A stretch of 64,000 nucleotides of DNA from Arthrobacter sp. fls2-241-R2A-200 (lineage in GTDB: Bacteria; Actinomycetota; Actinomycetes; Actinomycetales; Micrococcaceae): positions 1-64,000 of the forward strand of contig NZ_JARVRJ010000004.1 of the NCBI RefSeq assembly GCF_030209745.1, read 5' to 3'. The notes below the pieces were generated by a model. It did not search any database. It was not told where the DNA came from and saw only the letters and a program-made list of their open reading frames with translations. This document shows, piece after piece, positions 33,926 to 42,200 of this stretch (within the stretch, counting starts at the first letter, position 1; each line of letters begins with the position of its first letter). A program made the translations under genes and the position numbers.

Positions 33926-34720
33926 ATGGCAGATCTCAGTAAAAGTTCCCAGGGCCGACCGGAGCACGGCCAGCGCCCGACGTCGTACACGCCCGAGCAG
34001 CTGGCGGCGATCCGCGGGGCCACCCCCGATACCGGAGAGCAGCGGGGCCCGAGCTCGCAGGCGGGCCTCGGCGCGGTGCGGGGTCCCCGATACAGCGTGC
34101 CCTCCTCCCCCGCTCCCGGCCAGCCGGGCTCGAGGTTCAACCCCAACGTGGTCGAGCGGCGGCCGCGCCCGCAGGCTGAGCCGGCACCGGGGATGATCAC
34201 TTCAGCGGATGTGCCGAAGCCGGAATCGTCCCGGCAGGAGCAGCCCCAGGCGAAGCAGGCCCATGCCGGCGGCACGGTTCAGGGTCCGGTGAAGGTCCCG
34301 CTCACCCAGCGGGCCGCCGGGTCGAAGGTCGGACAGGCCGTGCAGTCCGCGGGCCTCCGCGAGGGAGCCAGGCGGCTCGGCACCGAGGCCATGCAGGATG
34401 CCGCGGCCCACGCCCAACGTGCCCAGCAGTCTGGTGCATCGACCAGGGGCGTCGCCGCCAGCGCCGCCAGGGGAGCTGCCTTGGGTGCAGCCCGCGGGCT
34501 GCACACGGAGCTGGCCGGACATGGCGGACAGAAGGCCCCCCAGGGCTCCGCTGCCGGGGCGGACCTGGTCGGGCGGATGGGCTCGGTTGTCGGCCGTGGT
34601 GCTCAGGAGCAGCTGCCGGGCACCTCGCCGCAGGGACGGAAGCCGGTCAGCGAGAGGTACGACTATCAGTTCGAGGGCCAGGGCGGGCCCGAGGGCACCG
34701 AGCAGCAGCGCGGGGCCTGA
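33926..34720 (+). CDS. Disordered protein with C-terminal SERYDYQFE motif
   Basis: A 264-aa, mostly disordered Pro/Gln/Ala/Gly-rich protein. A helical central part (residues 130-215: VGQAVQSAGLREGARRLG, ASAARGAALGAARGLHTE) carries positively charged faces. Residues 242-250 are SERYDYQFE, repeated exactly in the next protein (residues 68-76) despite otherwise unrelated sequences. ATG 33926 has GAGGAACGAATCATC upstream; the frame begins at 33866 inside the preceding terminator and is not used. Function unknown. The shared tail could be a secretion or docking signal for the transfer system or for the Clp-like ATPase encoded next. Confidence 0.68.
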   Translation: MADLSKSSQGRPEHGQRPTSYTPEQLAAIRGATPDTGEQRGPSSQAGLGAVRGPRYSVPSSPAPGQPGSRFNPNVVERRPRPQAEPAPGMITSADVPKPESSRQEQPQAKQAHAGGTVQGPVKVPLTQRAAGSKVGQAVQSAGLREGARRLGTEAMQDAAAHAQRAQQSGASTRGVAASAARGAALGAARGLHTELAGHGGQKAPQGSAAGADLVGRMGSVVGRGAQEQLPGTSPQGRKPVSERYDYQFEGQGGPEGTEQQRGA

Positions 34721-34745
34721 GACAGGCGCGGAGGAGGAGAAGGCT

Positions 34746-35018
34746 ATGGCGACGAACGATCCCAGCCCACTGAGCGGCACGAGCCTGCTGGAGCTGGGCC
34801 TGGACGAGATCACGGCCCCGGACGAGGGCAAGGACATGTGGGCGGAGGCCGGGCGCGCACTGGTCGACCGCGTGGGTGCCTCGATGCGTCAGCAGCGGGA
34901 GGCGAACGAGCGGGCACGGCGCGACCGGGAGTCCAGCAGGCCGCTGAGCGAGCGGTACGACTACCAGTTCGAGCAGGATGGGGCTTCGTCCCAGGAGGAC
35001 CGCCAGCAGGGGCTGTGA
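34746..35018 (+). CDS. Small acidic protein with C-terminal SERYDYQFE motif
   Basis: A 90-aa protein, 25 bases after the preceding gene. The N-terminal part has SGTSLLELGLDEITAPDEGK and a charged helix (RALVDRVGASMRQQREANER). Residues 68-76 are SERYDYQFE, identical to the neighbour's C-terminal motif. It ends in a Gln-rich tail. No family recognised. The small size and the shared tail suggest a regulatory or cargo protein handled by a common receptor. A terminator follows. Confidence 0.68.
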   Translation: MATNDPSPLSGTSLLELGLDEITAPDEGKDMWAEAGRALVDRVGASMRQQREANERARRDRESSRPLSERYDYQFEQDGASSQEDRQQGL

Positions 35019-35044
35019 CAGCACCCCTACGGAGTGAATGGCCA

Positions 35045-35078
35045 GGAGGCCCCCGGATATGAGTCCGGGGGCCTTTCG
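35045..35078 (+). terminator. Rho-independent terminator
   Basis: AGGCCCCCGGA (35047-35057) pairs perfectly with TCCGGGGGCCT (35064-35074) across TATGAG, then TT. The outer stem is the same as in the terminator at 33871, as if copied within the element. Confidence 0.9.
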
Positions 35079-35084
35079 CTGTCC

Positions 35085-35171
35085 TATCGCAGTCGAGCCG
35101 AATAGTGCCATGATAGACTTTCGACTGATCTATCAGATGAATTCAAGTCTTGGCGAGAGGTCTTCCACGGC
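35085..35171 (+). promoter_or_regulatory. Promoter/operator region before the Clp-like ATPase gene
   Basis: TGATAGA (35111-35117) and TCTATCA (35129-35135) form a perfect inverted repeat with an 11-base spacer. GATAGACTT (35112-35120) matches the words before the two duplicated pairs. TTCGAC lies inside the spacer. Confidence 0.55.
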
Positions 35172-36938
35172 ATGTTCCATGAAGTGCACCTGAATGAGGG
35201 CTATCCGCTCCTGTCGAAGCTGTCGGACCCGCTCAAGAGGGCCGAGCGCGAGATCGTCGGCCGCGAGCACGAGAAGCTCCAGCTGCTGGCCTCGATGAGC
35301 AGGCCGGAGCTGTGCAACGCCCTGCTCCTGGCCGAGGCAGGTACGGGTAAGACCGCTCTCGTCCAGGCCACGATGGCCGCTGACGCCGAGCGGCTCTATC
35401 TCGAGGTCGATCCGTCCCGGATGATCTCCGAGGCCGGCGACTCGGACCGCATGGCCGCCATGCTCAAGGGCTTCTTCGACGAGGCCGAGCACTTCGTGGC
35501 GGACGAGAAGCAGGAGCTGGTCCTGTTCATCGACGAGTTCCACCAGATCATCCAGCTTTCCGATGCTGCGGTTGAGGCGATCAAGCCGGTGCTGGCGGCC
35601 TCCGGGGCACGCGGCATCCGAATCATCGCCGCGACGACCTATGACGAGTTCCACAGGCACATTGCGCCGAATCAGCCGCTGGTTGAACGGCTGCAGCGCA
35701 TCAACTTGACGCCGCCGGACCAGGAGACGACGATCCGGATTCTGCAGGGCATGGCCGAGCACTACGACGTCGCCGACCAGTTCTACGACGATCACATCTA
35801 CCGGCAGATCTATGAGTACACCGAGCGCTACATGCCGGCGAGCTCGCAGCCGCGCAAGTCGATCCTGGTGCTGGACAGCATGGTTGGCTGGCACCGCCTC
35901 ACCAAGCGGGCGCTGAACCGCGATCTGCTCTCGGACGTGCTCCAGGAGTCCCTGGGCGTCAACGTTGCCTTCAAGGTCGACGGCGCGAAGATCAAGGAGC
36001 AGCTGGACTCGAAGGTGTTCAGCCAGGACCTGGCCACGCGTGCGGTCGCGCGGCGGCTGCAGCTGTCGGTCGCGGACCTGAACGACAAGGGCCGGCCGGA
36101 GGCCTCGCTGCTGTTCACGGGGTCGACCGGCGTGGGTAAGACCGAGCTTGCCAAGCAGCTGGCACGGCTGCTCTTTGGTGACGACCAGCGCCACCTGATC
36201 CGCTTCGACATGTCCGAGTACGCCCAGGACTCCTCGATGGACCTGTTCCGCTCCGAGCTGACGAAGCGGGTCTGGGACCTCTCGCACGCCGTACTGCTGT
36301 TCGACGAGGTCGAAAAGGCCTCGGCGATGGTCACCCGCCTGCTGCTGCAGGTGCTCGACGACGGCCGGCTCTCCGACGACAACAACCGCGAGGTCAGCTT
36401 CCTGAACACCTACATCGTCATGACGACGAACGCAGGCTCGGAGATTTACAAGACCATCGCGCAGTACGCGGCCGACGACACGGGCTCGGGCGAGCAGCTG
36501 CTGAAGTACGACAAGCTCATCCGCCGCTCGATCACCGAGACCTCGGCGGATAACCGCTTTCCGCCCGAGCTGTTGGGCCGTATCGACGCCATCGTCCCGT
36601 TCCAGCCGCTCTCTGAGGACACGCAGCGCAAGATTGTGCGCAACAAGCTGCGCCACATGGTGCAGGAGGTCCTCATCAAGCACAACGTGCGGGTGGACAT
36701 CGACCAGAGGGTCCTGCAGTACCTCATCGACGACAAGGGCGACACCGACTCCAATGCCGGCGGTGCCCGTGGCGCGGTGGCGAAGATGACCGACGAGGTC
36801 ACCACCGGAGTGGCGACGTTCATCAACGAGCATCCCTCTGAGCGGCGGATCCGGATCGACGTCGTCGGCGAGTTGGCGAGCGACCACAAGGACATGCTCA
36901 CCTCCGAAGCGTGCATCGAGGTGAGCGCCGTGCGCTGA
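35172..36938 (+). CDS. ClpB/ClpA-like double AAA+ ATPase
   Basis: A 588-aa ATPase with two AAA+ modules. Module 1: Walker A AEAGTGKT (residues 54-61) and Walker B LFIDEF (Asp121-Glu122). Module 2: GSTGVGKTE (317-325) and LLFDEVEKAS (Asp378-Glu379), with the class signature LLGRIDAIVPF near the sensor region. It lacks the N-terminal Clp repeat domain, the ClpB middle coiled coil and a visible IGF/L ClpP-docking loop, so a disaggregase/unfoldase role is more likely than proteolysis. In the transfer module it may unfold proteins for translocation or remodel complexes. It is not VirB4-like. It is a single-gene unit between regulatory regions. Confidence 0.85.
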   Translation: MFHEVHLNEGYPLLSKLSDPLKRAEREIVGREHEKLQLLASMSRPELCNALLLAEAGTGKTALVQATMAADAERLYLEVDPSRMISEAGDSDRMAAMLKGFFDEAEHFVADEKQELVLFIDEFHQIIQLSDAAVEAIKPVLAASGARGIRIIAATTYDEFHRHIAPNQPLVERLQRINLTPPDQETTIRILQGMAEHYDVADQFYDDHIYRQIYEYTERYMPASSQPRKSILVLDSMVGWHRLTKRALNRDLLSDVLQESLGVNVAFKVDGAKIKEQLDSKVFSQDLATRAVARRLQLSVADLNDKGRPEASLLFTGSTGVGKTELAKQLARLLFGDDQRHLIRFDMSEYAQDSSMDLFRSELTKRVWDLSHAVLLFDEVEKASAMVTRLLLQVLDDGRLSDDNNREVSFLNTYIVMTTNAGSEIYKTIAQYAADDTGSGEQLLKYDKLIRRSITETSADNRFPPELLGRIDAIVPFQPLSEDTQRKIVRNKLRHMVQEVLIKHNVRVDIDQRVLQYLIDDKGDTDSNAGGARGAVAKMTDEVTTGVATFINEHPSERRIRIDVVGELASDHKDMLTSEACIEVSAVR

Positions 36939-37070
36939 TCTGCGCCAGCGGCCATTGCGGGCCATTCGGCGTCGTGTCGGATTGCCTATCATTGCACCTA
37001 TCGACTTATAAGCGATAGGATACTCATAAACCAGGCGAACTGCGTTTCATCATCGAAGGGATCGACACCA
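36939..37070 (+). promoter_or_regulatory. Promoter region with inverted repeat
   Basis: CCTATCG (36997-37003) and CGATAGG (37013-37019) form a perfect inverted repeat around CTTATAAG, itself a palindrome. A second CCTATC lies just upstream. This AT-rich island precedes the coiled-coil gene, and GAAGGGA provides its ribosome site. Confidence 0.55.
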
Positions 37071-39140
37071 ATGGGCATTCTGGGCACGGCTGCGGGAAGC
37101 CGGAACAAGGATCGGAAGAAGAAGCCTGACGAGCTGCTGTCGTCCGTGGTCAGGGAGACGGCGATCCCCGCAGCAGTCGAACTGCTGCGGTCGAACGCGA
37201 AGTTCGTCTTCCCCAGCGGCACGGCGTGGGTCATGCTCGTGCTGGCCGCCGAGTCCATCGGAGGGCTGAGCAAGCGGCACGGCCGCGACGAGGCGAAGGG
37301 CTCGCTCATCGAGCTCATTGACTCCGACCAGATCAAGACCGTCGCCACGGCAGAGATGCTGGGCGAAGAGGTCTTCGGCATCATCCCCAACACGGAGACG
37401 CTTGCGCGCATGGAGGAGTACTCGCTCCTGGCTGGCGCGGAGTACTCCTGGGCCGTCGTCTGGCAGAAGCCCAGCGGCGAGCTGTTGGTGGACCTGGTAG
37501 CCGAGGCCACGTTCAAGCAGGCCCAGGAGGTCGCTTCCGGCACGCTGAGCCTCGAGGAGGCTGTCGGAGCGCAGGCCTGGCGCGAGCACAGCGGCGTCAC
37601 CACCGACGAGCCCGGGACCCTTCCCGCGTCGGACGCGGACGCTGTTGCTGCCGTGGATACCGCCGACGAGGGTGACCCGATCTTCGACTCGATCCCCGGC
37701 GGGGACGAGGGTGCCGGTGACGAGCCGGTCTTCGACGCTGCGGGCGATGAGCCCGTGTTCGACGACGAAGCCGTCGACTTCGGAGACGAGGACGCGGCCC
37801 CGGTTGCGGTGGAGCCGGAGCCCGGCTTCGACGGCACGGCCGGCTTCGAGGAGTTCGATGAGGAGTCCGGTCCCGTGACCGCCGACGATACGGCGTACGC
37901 CCCGGCTGAGGAGGAAGCCGTCCTGCTGGAGAACCAGGAGCAGGTGCGCGAGGTCATCGCCCGCCGCTTCCTCTCCGAGGACCTGGACCTCGACGTGCGC
38001 CTGGACGAGTTCAATGCGACCTTCGCCATCGGCGCGCCGGTCGTGCAGATCGAGGTGCCGCAGGGTGCGACCGAATGGCTCGGCGACCAGGTCGCCCAGC
38101 TCAACCGGCAGGCCAACGCCGATCTTGCCCAGCTGCGGTGGGCGCACGAGGACGAACTGCGCACGCTGTACGTGAACCTCATGTCGGCCCACGTCGAGCA
38201 GGTCATCCGTGACGTGGCCACCGACCGCGAGGGCTCGCGCTACAAGGCACTCAAGGACGGCACCGAGGCGGCGCACCGCGAGCGGGAGTCCGAGAAGGAA
38301 CAGCGGATCCGCACCCGCAAGGCCGAGATCGTCCAGGACTACGAGGCCCAGGCGAAGAAGCTCGCCGAGCAGGCCGCCCTCCAGGCGGAGATCCAGTACA
38401 AGGAGCGCAACCGCTCCCGCATGGAGCGCGAGCAGGCCGACGCTGTCGCCGAGATCGAGCGGATGCTCGAGAACTCCTACTCGCACGACCGCCAGGAGAT
38501 CCTGCGCGTGCGCCGCTCCGACGCCGCCCTGAAGATGCAGGTCGGCACTACGCGGATCTTCGAGGTCCTGGCCGAGAAGCAGAAGGCCTACCTCGAGGCC
38601 GAGGAGCAGCGTCTGGGGCAGTGGAAGGCCGAGATCCAGCGGATCGTCGACGACAACCGCAAGGCGGACATCGCCCAGGCCGAGGCTCTGGCAGAGCACC
38701 AGCGCACTACCGACGAGATCGGCGTCCTGCGCCGCGAGCAGGAGGCGCTGCTGGAGTCGATCCGCAACGAGCACGCCGACCGCATCCGCCGGATGGAGGA
38801 CGAGCTTGACCGCAACCGCAAGGACGCGATCACCCAGATGCAGGCCCGCGAGACGGAATGGCAGCACAGCCTGTCCCTCGAGAAGGAGAAGACCGACTCG
38901 GCCACGCAGCGCAACACGGACCTGCTGCAGCAGATGGAGGTTGTCGAGGACTCGGTCAAGCGCCGTTACGAGGCGCGGCTGGAGGAGATGGCTGCGGACA
39001 AGGAGTCCTACGCCAGCGAGCTGGCAAGGGCTTCGGAGATCCAGAGCCGCTACAACAAGATGCTCATCGCCCTGATCGTCGCGCTGCCCGTGCTCGGCGG
39101 CCTCGCCGGCTTCATCGGCGGGGCAGCCATGGGCGGCTGA
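37071..39140 (+). CDS. Large coiled-coil protein with C-terminal membrane helix
   Basis: A 689-aa protein in three parts. Residues 1-180 are globular, with a hydrophobic stretch AVELLRSNAKFVFPSGTAWV. Residues 185-285 are a very acidic, disordered linker (DEGDPIFDSIPGGDEGAGDE). Residues 285-660 form long charged coiled coils (HRERESEKEQRIRTRKAEIV, EEQRLGQWKAEIQRIVDDNR). The C-terminus has one membrane helix (MLIALIVALPVLGGLAGFIG). It lies directly before the coupling protein gene. It may be a membrane tether or scaffold linking the channel to cytoplasmic factors. No catalytic motif is seen and the family is not recognised. Confidence 0.72.
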   Translation: MGILGTAAGSRNKDRKKKPDELLSSVVRETAIPAAVELLRSNAKFVFPSGTAWVMLVLAAESIGGLSKRHGRDEAKGSLIELIDSDQIKTVATAEMLGEEVFGIIPNTETLARMEEYSLLAGAEYSWAVVWQKPSGELLVDLVAEATFKQAQEVASGTLSLEEAVGAQAWREHSGVTTDEPGTLPASDADAVAAVDTADEGDPIFDSIPGGDEGAGDEPVFDAAGDEPVFDDEAVDFGDEDAAPVAVEPEPGFDGTAGFEEFDEESGPVTADDTAYAPAEEEAVLLENQEQVREVIARRFLSEDLDLDVRLDEFNATFAIGAPVVQIEVPQGATEWLGDQVAQLNRQANADLAQLRWAHEDELRTLYVNLMSAHVEQVIRDVATDREGSRYKALKDGTEAAHRERESEKEQRIRTRKAEIVQDYEAQAKKLAEQAALQAEIQYKERNRSRMEREQADAVAEIERMLENSYSHDRQEILRVRRSDAALKMQVGTTRIFEVLAEKQKAYLEAEEQRLGQWKAEIQRIVDDNRKADIAQAEALAEHQRTTDEIGVLRREQEALLESIRNEHADRIRRMEDELDRNRKDAITQMQARETEWQHSLSLEKEKTDSATQRNTDLLQQMEVVEDSVKRRYEARLEEMAADKESYASELARASEIQSRYNKMLIALIVALPVLGGLAGFIGGAAMGG

Positions 39141-39265
39141 TCCGACTCGGAGATCGACGGGGTCTGACGGCGCATGGGGCTCGCACCCCGTGCGCCGTCG
39201 GCGTCTTCCGCAATCACAACAGGCGCAGGACACACAGACACACGCGGAAACAGGCAGGGAGAACC

Positions 39266-42200
39266 ATGGCAGGCAGCAAGCGCAGGGCGGCACGGCCCAA
39301 GGCCAGCGGCTGGGAGAAGATCTCGGCGCGTCGGCCGGAGGAGACGCTGACGAACCGGGACGTCTATGAAGACCAGCAGCTGGACCGCGGCGAGCGGCTG
39401 AGCAAGAAGTCGAACACGTCGGGCCTCGTGCTCGCCGGCGTCGCGGGCCTGCTGGTCGCGATCGTGGCGTGGGTGCTGTACTCGGTCATTGCTACGGCAG
39501 TGCTCACGCTCGGGGCGACGATGGGCGGTGGCCTGGGCGGAAACAGCGGCGGAAAGCCGGACTCGTACTACGTGGAGGACACCACGACAGGCCAGGGCGG
39601 GGCCCCGATGACGTGTTACCGCGCCGTCAACGAGAAGGGTAACCCCGAGATCGGCTCGAAGTGCTACCCGGATCTCAAGGACGTCCCGGTGCCAGCGTGG
39701 TGGACCCACGCAGGCAGCGCCGCCCAGGACGCCCCGAAGGCTGACCAGGGGGCCACGCCCACGGCGACGAACGTCGGCGGGCAGCTGGGGTCCGTCACCG
39801 GGTTCAAGCTCTTCCTGACGCTGGGATCGGGCGCGCTGGTCATGATCGTGATCTCCACCTGGACCGGACGCCAGGTCGCCAAGCACAACGCGACGGTCGA
39901 CCACACGGACATCAACGACCACCGCAACGACCAGCACATCGCGCTGCCGGAGGAGGTCCAGCAGAACTATGACTGGTTCCCGGACGCCGGTGCGCACTCG
40001 GGGGTGCAGGTCAGCTCGATGATCAGTCACATGATGCTCAGCAAGAAGGGGCTGGGCACGGTCAAGGTCTCCCGGCGCGCAGAGTCCGACGTGATTGACC
40101 AGGACGGCAACATCGTCTACTACAAGGGTGAGGTCATGGACGGCGACGACGGCGAGCCGCTGGTCGAGACCCTGCCGCTGATCGACGAGGAGTTCGGCGA
40201 GGCGCTCTTTGACGCCTCGGGCCTGCCCCGGGACAAGCGGCTGCGCCGGAAGTATGACGCAACGGTGATCCCGTACAACCCGCCGACCGAGGAGAGCCGG
40301 CGCAAGGCCAAAGAGGCGAAGGACCCTGGGAAGCTCCAGGGCGCGAACCGTGACAAGCTCGGGCCCTACCGTACGGTGTCGGACCTGATCACCGATGACT
40401 GGGAGTTCCCGGCGTACGAAGTCCAGCGCCCTGCCGGTGCCTACATCGTCGACACTGCTCCCGTGAACACGATGGTGCTGGCCATCACCAGGGCGGGCAA
40501 GGGTCAGACCTACATCGAGCCGATGATCGACATGTGGTCGCGGGAGAAGAAGCCCTCGAACATGGTCATCAACGACCCCAAGGGCGAGCTGCTCGTCAAG
40601 AATTACATCCCGCTGGTCACGCGCGGCTTCGAGCCGGTGCAGTTCAACCTGATCAACGCGATGAAGACCGACATCTACAACCCGCTGGGCATGGCCGCCG
40701 ACGCCGCCCGCGAGGGCGACTCGACCAAGTGCGCGCTCTACATCGAGAACATCGGCGAGGTTTTCTTCCCGCTGGACGGCGGTGAGGACCCGGTCTGGCC
40801 GAACGCGGCGAACAACGCCTTCAAACGGGCCGCCTACGGTCTCATCGACTACTACCTCGAGGAGGAGCGTGAGCTGCGCGAGTACGCAGCAGCCACCGGC
40901 ATGGACCCGGGCACGCTGGAGCAGCGGCTGGACGACATGTGGGGAAAGGTCACGCTGTACAACTGCTACCAGCTCTTCGTGCAGCTGACCTCGAAGAAGT
41001 GGAAGAACCCCGCTGCCGAGCTGGAGAAGCGCATCAAGAACGGCGAGTTCGAAGAGGACGAGGACGCCCTGGCCGAGGAGCAGGCCAAGGTCGCCGAGAA
41101 GGACTTCCTATGGGAGGGCAAGGCCGAGCAGGACCTGCTCACGCTCTACTTCAACGCCACCCAGGCCCTGCCGCGCAACTCGATGCGCACGCTCGTCGGC
41201 AACGCCCACAACGCCCTGGTCGCCATGGCCGGTGCGGAGAAGATGATGTCCTCGGTCTACGGCATCGCGATCACGGGCATGAGCTTCTTCACCGACCCGA
41301 CGATCTCGACCCTGACCTCGGGCAAGCCGAGCCAGAACACTGACCTGGCGGGCCTGTCCTTCCCGCGGCGGCTGGGCGTGCGGTTCTCGCCGAACTTCAT
41401 GAAGCGCGACCACCTGCTCGGGCAGATGGCGAGCTGGTCGGCGTACGCGGACCCGATGTTCACCCAGAACCTTGGCAAGGACTTCGAGCACTCGGAGATC
41501 GTCGGCCGCGTGGGCTGGGCGCGCTACAACTTCAAGGGAATCTTCCCCGGCGACGAGGCTTGGCTGAAGCTGGAGCTGAAGAACCCGCAGAGCGGCATGC
41601 TCGTGCGCACTTTCTACTTCCACTTCCGCAAGAGCTGCCAGCTCTCCCTCAACGGCCGGCACTTCGTGGTCGAGCCGGTCACCGGCAAGAAGATCGTGAA
41701 GAACGGCGTGCTGCGCGAGCTGCGACCGGTGCGGGAGGGTGGCACCCGCGACGGGAAGATCCTCTCGTTCCAGCCCGGCGACACGACCTTTCCGAGCCGC
41801 AAGCTGGACTTCTCCGGCGGAGGGCACCCTGAGGAGGTCGAGGTCCGGGCGCGCGCGATCACGCAGACGATGGCGCGGTACTCGGAGTCGCCCAAGGCGG
41901 TCTTTCTCGTCACTCCCCCGCACCTGATGAAGTACGCCAAGCTGATCCTGATCCTGGTCAAGCAGCTGGTGGACGTCTCGTTTGACCAGTCGTACATGAC
42001 CAAGTCGAACCAGAAGCCGCTCTACCGCACCCGGTTCATGCTCGACGAGCTCGGCAACCTGCAGTCCGACGGTAATGGCATCGCCGGCTTCGAGACCATG
42101 CTCTCCATCGGCCTCGGCCAGGAGCAGCAGTTCACGCTTATCCTGCAGACGCTGCAGCAGCTGCGCGACGTCTACGGCGAGTCGGTCGACAAGATTGTGC

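Noticed and set aside
35172..36938. VirB4 or VirB11 assignment for the double AAA+ ATPase
   Set aside because: The LLFDEVEKA and GSTGVGKTE motifs and the two-module layout are those of Clp/HSP100 proteins, not of VirB4 or VirB11.
35133..39293. Long minus-strand frames opposite the Clp-like and coiled-coil genes
   Set aside because: Shadows of codon-biased plus-strand genes; no motifs or ribosome sites.
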